Shown here: piece after piece, positions 8,176 to 18,012 of the stretch
Numbering within the stretch: the first letter of the stretch is position 1
Layout: each line of letters opens with the position of its first letter
Assembly (NCBI RefSeq): GCF_000420525.1
Contig: NZ_ATVC01000002.1
Coordinates: forward strand, 29,056-93,055
Length of the DNA stretch: 64,000 bases
From: Aquaspirillum serpens DSM 68
GTDB lineage: Bacteria > Pseudomonadota > Gammaproteobacteria > Burkholderiales > Aquaspirillaceae
Direction of reading: 5' to 3'
Notes under the pieces: generated by a model
Databases searched by the model: none
What the model was told of the DNA's origin: nothing
What the model saw: only the letters and a program-made list of their open reading frames with translations
Translations under genes and position numbers: made by a program

Positions 8176-9819
8176 ATGCAAGCGGCTAACCCCTATCAAA
8201 TCGGTTTGGACAAAACCCCTGCTAATCACGTTTCTTTGTCGCCTCTGACGTTTTTAGAGCGCGCAGCAACAGTTTATCCAAATACCATTTCCGTCATTCA
8301 CGGCGATCAGCGTTTTACTTGGCAAGAAACTTATGCCCGCTGCCGTCGTCTGGCTTCTGCTTTACAACAACGCGGCATCGGTAAAGGGGATACCGTTGCG
8401 GTGATGTTACCTAACATCCCAGCCATGGTTGAATGTCATTTTGGCATCCCTATGACCGGTGCGGTGCTCAACACCCTCAACACCCGCTTAGATGCCGAGG
8501 CGATTGCCTTTATGCTCAAGCATGGTGAAGCCAAGGTATTGATTACCGACCGCGAATTCTCTGACACCATCGCCGGTGCATTGAAATTGTTGGAACAGCC
8601 TCCGCTGGTGATTGATGTCGATGATGTCGTTTACACCGGCAGCGGTAAATGCTTAGGTGAAATCGAATACGAAGCCTTCATTGCTACAGGCGATGCTAAT
8701 TTTGCTTGGGGTATGCCAGCCGACGAGTGGGAAGCGATTGCCCTGAACTACACCTCGGGCACCACCGGCAACCCGAAAGGTGTGGTTTACCACCATCGCG
8801 GCGCGTATTTGAACGCGGTTTGTAACATCTTGGAATGGGGTATGCCACGCCATGCGGTGTATCTGTGGACGCTGCCGATGTTCCATTGCAATGGCTGGTG
8901 CTTCCCGTGGACGATGGCAGCCAATGTTGGCACCAATGTTTGCTTACGCCGTATTGATGCCCGCGCCATCTTTGATCTGATCAAAGAACACAAAGTGACG
9001 CACTACTGTGCCGCCCCGATTGTTCACAATTTGCTGATCAATGCCCCTGCTGATTGCAAAGAAGGCATTGAACACGGTGTGAATTGCTTGGTTGCCGGCG
9101 CTGCACCACCCTCGTCGGTGATTGAAGGCATGGAAAAACTGGGTTTCAACATCACCCACGTTTACGGCCTGACTGAAACCTATGGCCCTGCTTCGGTGTG
9201 CGCTAAACATCCAGAGTGGGACAACCTCACCTTGGCTGATCGCACCGAGAAAAATGGTCGTCAAGGCGTGCGCTATTCGATGCAAGATGGCATGACCGTC
9301 ATGGATCCTAACACCATGACCGAAGTGCCACATGATGGCGAAACCATGGGCGAAATTATGTTCCGTGGTAATTTGGTGATGAAGGGTTATCTGAAAAACC
9401 CCGATGCCACCAATGAATCTTTAGCCGGCGGCTGGTTCCATACCGGTGACTTGGCGGTGATTCAACCTGATGGCTACATCAAAATTAAAGACCGTTCCAA
9501 AGACGTGATTATCTCGGGTGGTGAGAACATTTCTTCGATTGAAGTGGAAGATGTGTTGTGCCGCTATCCCGGCGTGATTACAGCGGCGGTGGTTGCCTTG
9601 CCAGATCCAAAATGGGGTGAAGTCCCTTGCGCCTTCGTTGAATTAGCCGAAGGCTTAGAGGGCAATGAACAAGCGGTGATCGAGTATTGCCGTGAACACC
9701 TCGCTCGCTTCAAAGTGCCAAAACAAATTCACTTTGGCCCAATTCCCAAAACCTCGACCGGTAAGATTCAGAAGTTCCTGCTGCGCCAACAGGTGAAGTC
9801 GGCCTCTGCCATCGAGTAA
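8176..9819 (+). CDS. AMP-forming acyl-CoA synthetase
   Basis: 547-residue member of the ANL adenylating enzymes, which activates a carboxylic acid with ATP and CoA. Motifs seen are the phosphate loop YTSGTTGNPKGVVYHHRG, the A5 motif YGLTETYGP, the hinge GWFHTGDLAVIQPDGYIKIKDRSKD and the catalytic lysine in KTSTGKIQKF. Overall it resembles the medium/short-chain acyl-CoA ligase group that includes methylmercaptopropionate and fatty-acid ligases; the substrate cannot be fixed from sequence. AAGGAGAACTC precedes ATG 8176. It sits upstream of actP, separated by a hairpin, so it is probably a single-gene unit. Carboxylate uptake next door fits organic-acid use. Confidence 0.88.
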   Translation: MQAANPYQIGLDKTPANHVSLSPLTFLERAATVYPNTISVIHGDQRFTWQETYARCRRLASALQQRGIGKGDTVAVMLPNIPAMVECHFGIPMTGAVLNTLNTRLDAEAIAFMLKHGEAKVLITDREFSDTIAGALKLLEQPPLVIDVDDVVYTGSGKCLGEIEYEAFIATGDANFAWGMPADEWEAIALNYTSGTTGNPKGVVYHHRGAYLNAVCNILEWGMPRHAVYLWTLPMFHCNGWCFPWTMAANVGTNVCLRRIDARAIFDLIKEHKVTHYCAAPIVHNLLINAPADCKEGIEHGVNCLVAGAAPPSSVIEGMEKLGFNITHVYGLTETYGPASVCAKHPEWDNLTLADRTEKNGRQGVRYSMQDGMTVMDPNTMTEVPHDGETMGEIMFRGNLVMKGYLKNPDATNESLAGGWFHTGDLAVIQPDGYIKIKDRSKDVIISGGENISSIEVEDVLCRYPGVITAAVVALPDPKWGEVPCAFVELAEGLEGNEQAVIEYCREHLARFKVPKQIHFGPIPKTSTGKIQKFLLRQQVKSASAIE

Positions 9820-9840
9820 TCGTATTACCCCCTGTTTCAC

Positions 9841-9878
9841 CTACCCCATCAACCTGCACAACGGGTTGATTGGGGTAG
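9841..9878 (+). terminator. Hairpin after the acyl-CoA synthetase gene
   Basis: CTACCCCATCAACC (9841-9854) pairs with GGTTGATTGGGGTAG (9864-9878), a 14-bp stem with one bulged T. Only a short T-tract (GTTTC) follows, so termination may be weak or the hairpin may protect the mRNA 3' end. Confidence 0.6.
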
Positions 9879-9921
9879 TTTCACCCAGAAAAACCTAAAA
9901 ACGTATCGAGAAGGATGAAAT

Positions 9922-10233
9922 ATGAGCAAAGACCTATATCAACGCATGCGCGACAACCCGCGCTTTAATGAGTTGGTCACTAAACGTTCACGCCTCGCTT
10001 GGGGTCTCGCTATTCTGACCTTGGTGATTTACTACACCTATATGATGCTGGTCGCATTTAACCCTAAAGTGTTACACGCCACATTATCCGAGGGCGGCAT
10101 GTTGACAGTCGGTGTGCCAGTTGGTGCTTTTATTATCTTTATCACTTGGGCCATGACCGGTTATTACGTCTGGCGCGCTAACACCGAGTTTGACTCCCTG
10201 AACGAGGAAATCGTGAAGGAGGCCAAAAAATGA
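9922..10233 (+). CDS. DUF485 membrane protein partnered with ActP (YjcH-like)
   Basis: 103-residue small inner-membrane protein with two hydrophobic helices (about 28-50, [22 protein letters not shown], and about 63-85, [22 protein letters not shown]). The N-terminal [16 protein letters not shown] stretch is characteristic of the family. DUF485 genes are regularly co-transcribed with acetate/cation symporters; the molecular role is not established. GAGAAGGATG precedes the ATG. The stop overlaps the actP start by 4 bases (ATGA), indicating coupling. Confidence 0.9.
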   Translation: MSKDLYQRMRDNPRFNELVTKRSRLAWGLAILTLVIYYTYMMLVAFNPKVLHATLSEGGMLTVGVPVGAFIIFITWAMTGYYVWRANTEFDSLNEEIVKEAKK

Positions 10234-11903
10234 AAAAATTTGTTTCCGGTTTAACAGGCGTTGCCCTGAGCTTGGCAACCACTTTAGCCATCGCTGGCCC
10301 TGCAGCGAGTGGCGTAGTAGAAAAACAGCCATTGAACATTCACGCCATCGTGATGTTCTTTATTTTCGTGCTCGGCACCTTAGCCATCACTTGGTGGGCG
10401 GCGAGTAAGACACAATCGACCTCCGATTTCTACACCGCAGGCGGTGGTATCACTGGCTTCCAAAACGGTTTAGCGATTGCGGGTGACTACATGTCCGCAG
10501 CCACCTTGTTAGGTTTGTCCAGCTTGGTGTTCTCTAAAGGCTATGACGGCTTTATCTACACCGTTGGCTTCTTCGTCGGTTGGCCAATTATCACCTTCCT
10601 GATGGCGGAACGTCTGCGTAACTTGGGTCGTTTCACTTTTGCTGATATTGCTTCCTATCGCCTCGACCAGACCAAAATTCGGACTTTTGCTGCATTTGGT
10701 TCGTTGACGGTGGTGTGTTTCTATCTGATCGTACAGATGGTGGGTGCGGGTCAGCTGATTCAGTTGCTGTTCGGTCTGGATTACCCTATCGCTGTGGTGG
10801 TAGTGGGTGTCTTGATGCTGGTGTATGTGATTTTCGGCGGCATGATTGCAACCACTTGGGTGCAAATCATTAAAGCGGTGTTGTTGTTGGTGGGTGGTAC
10901 CACACTGGCAGCGTTGGCGATGAGCGAGTTTGGTTTCAGCTACGAAACGCTGGCACAACAAGCTGTTGAAACACATAAAGATGGCTTCAAAATGATGGGC
11001 CCAGGCCCAATGTTGGCCGACCCAATCAATGCCGCCTCGATGTCCTTGGGCTTGGTGTTTGGTATTGCTGGTTTGCCACACATCATGATGCGTTTCTTCA
11101 CCGTGCCAAACGCTAAAGAAGCGCGTAAATCGGTGTTCTACGCAACAGGTTTCATCGGTTTCTTCTTCTTGGTGGTATGTACCATTGGTTTTGCTGCCAT
11201 CGTGATGATCGGTAAAGATCCACAATACTTCGTGGGCGGTGAGCTGGGCGGCAAGTTGATCGGTGGTGGCAACATGGTTGCAATGCACATGGCGAAAGCG
11301 GTGGGCGGCAACTTGTTCTTAGGCTTCTTGTCTGCAGTGGCGTTTGCAACGATTTTGGCTGTGGTGGCAGGTTTGGCCTTGGCTGGTGCATCGGCGGTGT
11401 CGCATGACTTGTATGCAACTGTGATCAAGAAAGGCAAAGCCAACGAGAAAGACGAACTGAAAGTATCGCGTATCGCGACTATCGTGTTGGGTCTGATTGC
11501 GGTGGTGTTGGGTATTCTGTTCGAGAAAATGAACGTTGCGTTCTTGGTTGGTCTGACCTTCGGTGTGGCCGCTTCGACTAACTTCCCAATCTTGTTGTTG
11601 TCGATGTACTGGAAACCATTGACCACTCGCGGCGCTCTGGCCGGTGGTTTTGTGGGTCTGATCTCTGCCGTGTCCTTCGTAGTGTTGTCGAAGTCGGTGT
11701 GGGTAACAGTATTGGGCAATGAAGCAGAAATCTTCCCATACGAACATCCAGCTTTGTTCTCGATGCCGCTGGCCTTCTTGGTCACCATGGTGGTGTCGCT
11801 GTTGGATAACTCGCATCAAGCAACCGAAGAACGTGCTCGTTTCGACGATCAATTCGTTCGTGCACAAACTGGTGTAGGTGCTGCAGCTGCATCGAATCAC
11901 TAA
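10230..11903 (+). CDS. actP: Cation/acetate symporter
   Basis: 557-residue sodium:solute symporter family member that takes up acetate and similar short carboxylates across the inner membrane. It begins with a cleavable-type leader ([25 protein letters not shown]), typical of ActP, followed by about 13 helices. Family signatures seen are [22 protein letters not shown], the sodium-site region [14 protein letters not shown] and [12 protein letters not shown] sequence ([14 protein letters not shown]). Coupled to the DUF485 gene and followed by a strong terminator, so the two genes form one unit. An acetyl-CoA-yielding liu operon, acyl-CoA ligases and aceB elsewhere in the window fit growth on acetate and fatty acids. 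Confidence 0.93.
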   Translation: MKKFVSGLTGVALSLATTLAIAGPAASGVVEKQPLNIHAIVMFFIFVLGTLAITWWAASKTQSTSDFYTAGGGITGFQNGLAIAGDYMSAATLLGLSSLVFSKGYDGFIYTVGFFVGWPIITFLMAERLRNLGRFTFADIASYRLDQTKIRTFAAFGSLTVVCFYLIVQMVGAGQLIQLLFGLDYPIAVVVVGVLMLVYVIFGGMIATTWVQIIKAVLLLVGGTTLAALAMSEFGFSYETLAQQAVETHKDGFKMMGPGPMLADPINAASMSLGLVFGIAGLPHIMMRFFTVPNAKEARKSVFYATGFIGFFFLVVCTIGFAAIVMIGKDPQYFVGGELGGKLIGGGNMVAMHMAKAVGGNLFLGFLSAVAFATILAVVAGLALAGASAVSHDLYATVIKKGKANEKDELKVSRIATIVLGLIAVVLGILFEKMNVAFLVGLTFGVAASTNFPILLLSMYWKPLTTRGALAGGFVGLISAVSFVVLSKSVWVTVLGNEAEIFPYEHPALFSMPLAFLVTMVVSLLDNSHQATEERARFDDQFVRAQTGVGAAAASNH

Positions 11904-11922
11904 TCGTTAGTGTCGTAGTCTC

Positions 11923-11957
11923 AAAAAAGACCAACAGTTCGCTGTTGGTCTTTTTTT
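11923..11957 (+). terminator. Rho-independent terminator after actP
   Basis: A-rich stem GACCAACAG (11929-11937), TTCG tetraloop, CTGTTGGTC (11942-11950) and a seven-T tail. The flanking A6 and T7 extend the stem and make it usable in both directions. Confidence 0.93.
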
Positions 11958-11999
11958 GGCTTGTGGTTTGGATAGGTCAGCGGGGTGGTTGCATAGCCG

Positions 12000-12035
12000 A
12001 AAAAAAGCGGACTGGCACTGATGTACCAAGTCCGC
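12000..12035 (-). terminator. Rho-independent terminator for the minus-strand acyl-CoA ligase gene
   Basis: On the minus strand GCGGACT (12035-12029) and AGTCCGC (12013-12007) pair around a 15-base loop that can itself pair partly, followed by seven T. It lies about 35 bases past the ligase stop at 12070. Confidence 0.85.
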
Positions 12036-12069
12036 CCAGGGGGATCGAAGCGAGGGAGTTGGAGCAGGA

Positions 12070-13758
12070 TTACGCTGTGGTTGCCTCTTGTAGCCCTAAT
12101 TTCTCTTTCATCTGATCGCGCATAACAAATTTCTGAATCTTGCCAGTAATCGTCATCGGGAAGGCCTGCACAAACTCGATATAGCGCGGGATTTTGTAGT
12201 GGGCGATTTGACCACGACAAAACTCACGGATGTCTTCTTCGGTAGCGGTTTGCCCCTCTTTTAACTTAATCCAAGCGCACAACTCCTCGCCATATTTCTG
12301 ATCCGGCACACCAATCACTTGCACATCTTGGATTTTGGGATGGCGATATAAAAATTCTTCAATCTCGCGTGGATAAAGATTTTCTCCACCACGAATCACC
12401 ATATCTTTCACCCGACCAACAATATTGCAGTATCCCTCATCGTCTAATACCGCTAAATCCCCAGTGTGCATCCAACCAGCGGCATCAATCGCTTCCGCTG
12501 TTTTGGTTTCATCACCCCAATAACCCAACATCACCGAATACCCTCGGGTGAGCAATTCGCCGGTGCTACCGCGAGGCACAATCCGTCCAGCGTTATCGAC
12601 AATTTTCACCTCAACATGCGGATGCACCTGCCCGACAGTGGTAACCCGTTTTTCTAGGCTGGTGTCGGTTAGGCTTTGGAAGCTGACGGGGCTGGTTTCG
12701 GTCATACCATAGGCAATGGTCACTTCTGCCATATTCATTTCCGCCACCACCCGTTTCATCACTTCAATCGGGCATGGGCTACCGGCCATAATCCCCGTGC
12801 GAAGGGTAGAAAGTTGGTATTCCTCAAATTCAGGATGGTCGAGCACCGCAATAAACATGGTCGGCACACCGTGCAAGGCGGTGCATTGCTCTGCTTCAAC
12901 CGTTTCTAAAACCGCTTGGGCATCAAAGGCTTCAGATGGGAATACCATCGCTGCACCGTGGGTAATACACGCTAAATTGCCCAATACCATCCCAAAGCAG
13001 TGATACAACGGCACAGGAATACATAAGCGATCTTGTTCGGTTAAACGCATCGCCTCACCGACAAAAAAGCCGTTATTTAAAATATTGTGGTGCGATAACG
13101 TGGCGCCTTTAGGCTGGCCAGTGGTGCCGGACGTAAACTGGATATTGATTGGGTCATCAAATTGCAGCAGTGCTGCTTGTTCGCGCAGTGCCGCCCGTTC
13201 TTCGGCAGTGGGCTCAGCCAAGAGGCTGGCAAAATTCAATAAACCACGGCTTTGGCCTTCGCCGAGGCGAATCACGATTTCCAAATTGGGCAGACGCTGT
13301 GCTTTGAGCTGACCCGGGATAGCGTTTTTCCATTCCGGTGCTAAGTCGTACAACATCTCTAAATAATCGCTGCTCTTAAACTGTGGCGACACAATCAAAG
13401 CCCGACAACCCACCTTATTCAGCGCGTATTCCACTTCGGAACGGCGATACGCTGGGTTGATATTCACCATCACCAGCCCCGCATAGGCGGTGGCAAACTG
13501 TGTTAACACCCACTCAACATTGTTTTGTGACCAAATCCCTATCCGATCACCGGCTTGCAAGCCCAATCGTCGTAAACCACATGCCATACGTTCAACTTGC
13601 TCGAATAAATCGGCATACGTCCAACGAATGTTCTGATGCCGCACAATCAAGGCCGGACGATCAGCAAATTGTTGGCAGATTTTTGGGAAATAGGTTGCTA
13701 ACGATTCACCAATTAAAGATTGATCGCTTGCACCGTGGACATAGCTAGGTAAAGGCAT
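12070..13758 (-). CDS. AMP-forming acyl-CoA synthetase divergent from the liu operon
   Basis: 562-residue ANL-family ligase, related to ACSF2-type medium-chain acyl-CoA synthetases. Seen are the phosphate loop [30 protein letters not shown], the hinge [25 protein letters not shown], the [18 protein letters not shown] block and the catalytic lysine in [13 protein letters not shown]. The start is ATG 13758 ([11 protein letters not shown]) with AGGAGACACC upstream; a longer frame to 13788 lacks such a site. It is transcribed away from liuR and shares an intergenic region holding a LiuR-type palindrome, so LiuR probably controls it too. A ligase in this place could activate isovalerate or related branched acids; the substrate is inferred from position only. 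Confidence 0.9.
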   Translation of the reverse strand: MPLPSYVHGASDQSLIGESLATYFPKICQQFADRPALIVRHQNIRWTYADLFEQVERMACGLRRLGLQAGDRIGIWSQNNVEWVLTQFATAYAGLVMVNINPAYRRSEVEYALNKVGCRALIVSPQFKSSDYLEMLYDLAPEWKNAIPGQLKAQRLPNLEIVIRLGEGQSRGLLNFASLLAEPTAEERAALREQAALLQFDDPINIQFTSGTTGQPKGATLSHHNILNNGFFVGEAMRLTEQDRLCIPVPLYHCFGMVLGNLACITHGAAMVFPSEAFDAQAVLETVEAEQCTALHGVPTMFIAVLDHPEFEEYQLSTLRTGIMAGSPCPIEVMKRVVAEMNMAEVTIAYGMTETSPVSFQSLTDTSLEKRVTTVGQVHPHVEVKIVDNAGRIVPRGSTGELLTRGYSVMLGYWGDETKTAEAIDAAGWMHTGDLAVLDDEGYCNIVGRVKDMVIRGGENLYPREIEEFLYRHPKIQDVQVIGVPDQKYGEELCAWIKLKEGQTATEEDIREFCRGQIAHYKIPRYIEFVQAFPMTITGKIQKFVMRDQMKEKLGLQEATTA

Positions 13759-13823
13759 GGTGTCTCCTGTATTGTGATGCCTCAGCAAAAAAAGCCATTG
13801 AATGCTAGCGCATTTCGCTTACC

Positions 13824-13839
13824 ATTACGTTAACGTAAA
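13824..13839. promoter_or_regulatory. LiuR-type operator in the divergent liuR/ligase region
   Basis: ATTACG-TTAA-CGTAAA contains the perfect 14-bp palindrome TTACGTTAACGTAA (13825-13838). Half-site and spacing match the second site before liuA (TTGACG-N4-CGTCAA). The MerR-type LiuR regulators of Proteobacteria recognise palindromes of this kind. Confidence 0.7.
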
Positions 13840-13873
13840 CTTGCCCCATTAAACAAGAGCCCGCCCACCGATC

Positions 13874-14281
13874 ATGGAAAAAACCTACACCATCACCGAA
13901 CTGGCCGATGAATTCGGCATTACCCTGCGTACCCTCCGTTTTTACGAGGAGCAAGGCCTTATCACCCCGATTCGTGAGGGCCGCCAACGTATTTTTTCGC
14001 GGCGTGATCGGGTGCGCCTAAAGCTGATTTTACGCGGTAAGCGACTTGGCTTATCCATCAACGAAATTCGTGAAATTATTGATTTATATGGATCAAAACC
14101 GGATGAAGCCAGTCAATCGCTGAAATTATTGGCCTCATTATCTATCCGCCGCCGCCAGCTCGAACAGCAAAAGCATGATATTGAAATCATCCTCGATGAA
14201 ATCGAAAAACTCGAAGCCCATTGCCGCCAAGTATTGACCACCGCCACCACGCCAAACGAGGGGCAAAGCGACACAGCGTAA
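13874..14281 (+). CDS. liuR: MerR-family regulator of leucine/isovalerate degradation
   Basis: 135-residue MerR-type transcription factor. The N-terminal winged helix-turn-helix is YTITELADEFGITLRTLRFYEEQGLI, with the wing residues GRQRIFSRRDRVRLKLI, followed by a coiled-coil dimer helix (about 85-125). No cysteine-rich metal site is present; the C-terminal part is short, as in LiuR. It stands directly upstream of liuA-liuE, and matching palindromes lie before both divergent units. MerR proteins activate promoters with long spacers or repress normal ones by sitting between -35 and -10; the liuA promoter has the operator exactly there. No strong ribosome site precedes ATG 13874. Confidence 0.9.
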   Translation: MEKTYTITELADEFGITLRTLRFYEEQGLITPIREGRQRIFSRRDRVRLKLILRGKRLGLSINEIREIIDLYGSKPDEASQSLKLLASLSIRRRQLEQQKHDIEIILDEIEKLEAHCRQVLTTATTPNEGQSDTA

Positions 14282-14315
14282 AGGTGATGGATGTCATTTT
14301 GTTGAAGCCTGCATA

Positions 14316-14344
14316 TTGACGCTTACGTCAACGTAACTTAAAGT
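14316..14344 (+). promoter_or_regulatory. liuA promoter with LiuR operator overlapping -35 and spacer
   Basis: TTGACG (14316-14321), a 17-base spacer and TAAAGT (14339-14344) form a sigma-70-like promoter. The operator TTGACG-CTTA-CGTCAA (14316-14331) covers the -35 box and most of the spacer. The 17-base spacing suits repression by LiuR more than MerR-style twisting of an over-long spacer. Confidence 0.65.
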
Positions 14345-14345
14345 C

Positions 14346-14383
14346 TCGCTTACACAACCATTCTTCGCTTACACAACCATTCT
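14346..14383. repeat. 19-bp perfect tandem duplication in the liuA leader
   Basis: Positions 14346-14364 and 14365-14383 are identical (unit begins TCGCTTACACAACC). The repeat starts immediately after the predicted -10 box, so it covers the transcription start and the first part of the untranslated leader, ending about 16 bases before the GGAGGAGA ribosome site. Confidence 0.95.
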
Positions 14384-14411
14384 TACATCGGATTCTCGGA
14401 GGAGACCCATC

Positions 14412-15578
14412 ATGATTAGCCTGCCATTTGATTTGGGTGAAGACTTAGATATGTTGCGCGACAGTGTGCGCCAGTTTGCACAAAACGAAGTGGCACCCCG
14501 TGCCGCTGCCATCGATCACGACAATGTGTTCCCAGAAGATTTGTGGAAAAAATTTGGTGATATGGGATTGTTGGGGATTACCGTCGATGAAGAATACGGC
14601 GGTGCCAACATGGGGTATCTGGCGCACATGATTGCGATGGAAGAACTGTCCCGTGCTTCGGCCTCTGTCGCATTGTCGTACGGCGCGCACTCGAATTTGT
14701 GTGTCAACCAAATCAAACGTAACGGCAATGCCGCACAAAAAGCCAAATATCTGCCCAAACTGATTTCAGGTGAACATATCGGTGCTTTAGCGATGTCCGA
14801 ACCTAATGCAGGCTCAGATGTGGTGTCGATGAAATTGCGTGCGGATAAAAAAGGCGATCGCTATGTGCTCAACGGCGCCAAGATGTGGATTACCAACGGT
14901 GGCGATGCCGATACCTTAGTGGTCTACGCCAAAACGGATGTTAATGCTGGTCCACGCGGTATCACCGCTTTCATCATCGAAAAAGGCATGAAAGGCTTTA
15001 GCGCCGGCAGCAAGCTCGACAAATTAGGGATGCGCGGTTCGAATACCTATCCGCTGTTCTTTGATGATGTGGAAGTACCAGAAGAAAACGTATTGGGCGA
15101 AGTCGGCAAGGGTGTCAATGTATTGATGTCTGGTCTTGACTTTGAACGTGCCGTCTTGGCGGCTGGCCCATTGGGCATTATGCAATCGTGCATGGACATT
15201 GTGTTGCCTTACCTCAATGAGCGTACCCAGTTTGGTCAATCCATCGGTGATTTCCAACTGATGCAAGGCAAATTAGCCGATATGTACGTCACCCTTTCCG
15301 CCAGCCGTGCTTATGTCTATGCCGTTGGTCAAGCATTGGATGCCGGCCATCAAGGTCGTCAAGTACGTAAAGACGCTGCCGGTGCCATCTTGTATGCCGC
15401 AGAAAAAGCCACGCAAATGGCGTTGGATGCCATCCAATGTCTGGGGGGCAATGGCTACATCAATGAATACGCCACTGGCCGCCTGTTGCGCGATGCCAAA
15501 TTGTATGAAATCGGGGCAGGAACTTCAGAAATCCGCCGCTGGTTGATTGGCCGCGAATTGATGGCCGAATTGCGTTGA
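14412..15578 (+). CDS. liuA: Isovaleryl-CoA dehydrogenase
   Basis: 388-residue flavin acyl-CoA dehydrogenase that oxidises isovaleryl-CoA to 3-methylcrotonyl-CoA. Seen are ACAD signature 1 ([20 protein letters not shown]), the FAD/substrate region [18 protein letters not shown], the isovaleryl-type catalytic glutamate in [14 protein letters not shown], and signature 2 near the C-terminus ([20 protein letters not shown] followed by AGTSEIRR). The catalytic base in this helix, rather than near residue 370, is the mark of isovaleryl/isobutyryl enzymes. GGAGGAGACC precedes the ATG. First gene of liuABCDE-aacS. Confidence 0.95.
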   Translation: MISLPFDLGEDLDMLRDSVRQFAQNEVAPRAAAIDHDNVFPEDLWKKFGDMGLLGITVDEEYGGANMGYLAHMIAMEELSRASASVALSYGAHSNLCVNQIKRNGNAAQKAKYLPKLISGEHIGALAMSEPNAGSDVVSMKLRADKKGDRYVLNGAKMWITNGGDADTLVVYAKTDVNAGPRGITAFIIEKGMKGFSAGSKLDKLGMRGSNTYPLFFDDVEVPEENVLGEVGKGVNVLMSGLDFERAVLAAGPLGIMQSCMDIVLPYLNERTQFGQSIGDFQLMQGKLADMYVTLSASRAYVYAVGQALDAGHQGRQVRKDAAGAILYAAEKATQMALDAIQCLGGNGYINEYATGRLLRDAKLYEIGAGTSEIRRWLIGRELMAELR

Positions 15579-15599
15579 TTGTTTGAAGGACACTCCCCC

Positions 15600-17198
15600 A
15601 TGCCTATCCTCGAATCAAAACTCAATCCACGCTCGGCTGACTTTCAGCTCAATGCGGAAAAAATGCGCAGCATCGTGGCCGATTTGCGTGAAAAAGTCGC
15701 AAAAAATGCTCTCGGCGGCGGTGAAGGCCCACGCGCCAAACACCTTGCACGCGGCAAATTATTGCCACGGGAACGGATCGATCTGTTGTTAGATGCTGGT
15801 GCGCCCTTTTTAGAACTGTCGCAACTGGCTGCCTTCGGGATGTATGACGACCAAGCGCCCGGCGCAGGGGTCATCACCGGCATAGGGCGAGTGTCTGGCG
15901 TCGATTGCATGATCGTCGCCAACGACCCTACCGTCAAAGGGGGAACTTACTACCCGATGACGGTGAAAAAACACTTGCGAGCACAAGACATTGCTCGTGA
16001 AAACCGGCTTCCATGCGTTTACTTGGTCGATTCTGGCGGCGCCTTCCTCCCGCTGCAAGATGAGGTCTTTCCAGACCGCGACCATTTCGGACGCATTTTT
16101 TATAACCAAGCCAATATGAGTGCGATGGGCATTCCACAAATTGCGGTGGTGATGGGGTCGTGTACGGCCGGTGGGGCGTATGTCCCAGCGATGAGTGACG
16201 AAACCATTATCGTCCGTAATCAAGGCACCATTTTCTTGGGTGGCCCACCGCTGGTACGCGCTGCCACGGGTGAAGTGGTCACTGCAGAAGAATTGGGTGG
16301 TGCCGATGTCCATACCCGTATTTCGGGCGTAGCCGATCATCTGGCAGAAAATGACGCCCATGCTTTGGCGATTGCACGACAAGTGGTGGCCAATCTTAAC
16401 CACCGCCGCGCCGACGACCTCACCCGCAGCGCCAGCTTGCCCCCACGCTACGCCAGCGAAGAAATTTACGGCGTGATTCCAGCCGATGCCAAAAAACCGT
16501 TTGATGTGCGTGAAATTATTGCCCGCCTTGTCGATGATTCGGCCTTTGATGAATTCAAACAAAACTACGGCACCACTTTAGTCACCGGTTTTGCACGAAT
16601 TGATGGCTGGCCAGTCGGCATTATCGCCAACAACGGCATTTTGTTCTCCGAATCAGCGTTAAAAGGCGCCCACTTTGTCGAACTGTGCTGCCAACGCGGT
16701 ATTCCCTTAGTGTTTTTACAAAATATCACCGGCTTTATGGTCGGGAAAAAATACGAAAACGGCGGCATTGCCAAAGATGGCGCGAAACTGGTTACAGCAG
16801 TGGCCTGTGCCAAAGTCCCCAAATTCACCGTGTTGATTGGCGGTTCGTTTGGCGCAGGCAACTACGGTATGTGTGGCCGTGCTTACAGCCCACGCTTCTT
16901 GTGGATGTGGCCAAATTCGCGCATCTCGGTGATGGGCGGTGAACAAGCCGCTGGGGTGTTAGCACAGGTCAAGCGTGAGCAATTGGGCGATGCGTTTACA
17001 GCAGAAGATGAAGAAAAACTCAAAGCCCCAGTGCGCGAACAATATGAACGGCAAGGCCATCCTTACTATGCCAGTGCGCGTTTGTGGGATGACGGCGTGA
17101 TCGACCCAGCACAAACACGAGAAGTGTTAGCGTTGGCACTACAAGCGGCGTTAAACGCACCGGTTGAACCGACACCCTTCGGTGTCTTCCGTATGTAA
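15600..17198 (+). CDS. liuB: 3-Methylcrotonyl-CoA carboxylase, carboxyltransferase (beta) subunit
   Basis: 532-residue beta subunit that moves the carboxyl from biotin to 3-methylcrotonyl-CoA. Visible are the N-terminal [20 protein letters not shown], the CoA-binding [17 protein letters not shown] followed by EELGGADVH, and the C-terminal carboxybiotin region [19 protein letters not shown] with [20 protein letters not shown] 15600 (MPILESKL) is chosen for its GAAGGA ribosome site; an earlier in-frame TTG directly follows the liuA stop. Works with LiuD as an alpha/beta complex. Confidence 0.95.
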   Translation: MPILESKLNPRSADFQLNAEKMRSIVADLREKVAKNALGGGEGPRAKHLARGKLLPRERIDLLLDAGAPFLELSQLAAFGMYDDQAPGAGVITGIGRVSGVDCMIVANDPTVKGGTYYPMTVKKHLRAQDIARENRLPCVYLVDSGGAFLPLQDEVFPDRDHFGRIFYNQANMSAMGIPQIAVVMGSCTAGGAYVPAMSDETIIVRNQGTIFLGGPPLVRAATGEVVTAEELGGADVHTRISGVADHLAENDAHALAIARQVVANLNHRRADDLTRSASLPPRYASEEIYGVIPADAKKPFDVREIIARLVDDSAFDEFKQNYGTTLVTGFARIDGWPVGIIANNGILFSESALKGAHFVELCCQRGIPLVFLQNITGFMVGKKYENGGIAKDGAKLVTAVACAKVPKFTVLIGGSFGAGNYGMCGRAYSPRFLWMWPNSRISVMGGEQAAGVLAQVKREQLGDAFTAEDEEKLKAPVREQYERQGHPYYASARLWDDGVIDPAQTREVLALALQAALNAPVEPTPFGVFRM

Positions 17199-17210
17199 GC
17201 GAGGGCGATC

Positions 17211-17999
17211 ATGTCATTTGAAACACTCGAAATCACCCAAGACGATGCCATCGCGACGGTTTGGATGAACCGGCCAGCCTTTCACAATGCTTTTAACGAA
17301 ACGCTGATTAGCGAACTGACACAAGCGTTTAGCCAACTGGGACAGGATGACAGTGTACGTGTCATCGTGTTGGCAGGCCGTGGCAAAAGTTTTTCTGCTG
17401 GGGCGGATTTGGACTGGATGAAACGCGCCGCTGGCTACACCATCGAGCAAAATCGAGCCGATGCCGACAAATTAGCCGCCATGTTGAAAACCATCTACCG
17501 TTGTCCAAAACCGACTGTAGCGCGGGTGCATGGCGCAGCCTTTGGTGGCGGCACAGGTTTAACTGCCGTGTGCGATATCGCGATTGCCTCTGATGCAGCG
17601 GTTTTTTCCCTGTCTGAAGTTCGTCTTGGTTTGATTCCCGCCACGATTGGCCCGTATGTCGCAGATGCGATTGGCTGGCGACAAGCCAGACGCTATTTCT
17701 TGTCTGCCGAAAGAATGGATGCTGCCACTGCCATGCGTATTGGTTTAGTCCATGAAACCGTGGTGGCCGAGGCACTCGACAGCCGTTTACAAACCGTGTG
17801 TGCAGAACTGCTCAAAGGCGGCCCAGCGGCACAACATGCGGCCAAAGATTTGTTAGAAGGTTTGCGCCAAGGCCATCCCTTCGATGACAACTTGTTAGAA
17901 GATACCGCGCAACGTATTGCGGCGATTCGCGCCACCGCAGAAGCCCGTGAAGGCTTAAGCGCATTTTTTGAAAAGCGCCCTGCCGCTTGGTTAGCGTAA
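17211..17999 (+). CDS. liuC: 3-Methylglutaconyl-CoA hydratase (enoyl-CoA hydratase family)
   Basis: 262-residue crotonase-fold enzyme. The first oxyanion-hole loop is GKSFSAGADLDWMKRAAGY, the second is VHGAAFGGGTGLTAVCDIAIA, followed by the conserved FSLSEVRLGLIPATIGPYV block. The DLDWM sequence and the position between liuB and liuD identify it as methylglutaconyl-CoA hydratase, which makes HMG-CoA. It starts 12 bases after liuB and ends 13 bases before liuD. Confidence 0.93.
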   Translation: MSFETLEITQDDAIATVWMNRPAFHNAFNETLISELTQAFSQLGQDDSVRVIVLAGRGKSFSAGADLDWMKRAAGYTIEQNRADADKLAAMLKTIYRCPKPTVARVHGAAFGGGTGLTAVCDIAIASDAAVFSLSEVRLGLIPATIGPYVADAIGWRQARRYFLSAERMDAATAMRIGLVHETVVAEALDSRLQTVCAELLKGGPAAQHAAKDLLEGLRQGHPFDDNLLEDTAQRIAAIRATAEAREGLSAFFEKRPAAWLA

Positions 18000-18012
18000 G
18001 GAACTGTCAGTT

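Noticed and set aside
10509..11288. 259-codon open frame antisense to actP
   Set aside because: Histidine/glutamine-rich shadow of hydrophobic codons; no protein-like features.
15810..16562. 250-codon open frame antisense to liuB
   Set aside because: Shadow of a well-conserved gene on the other strand.
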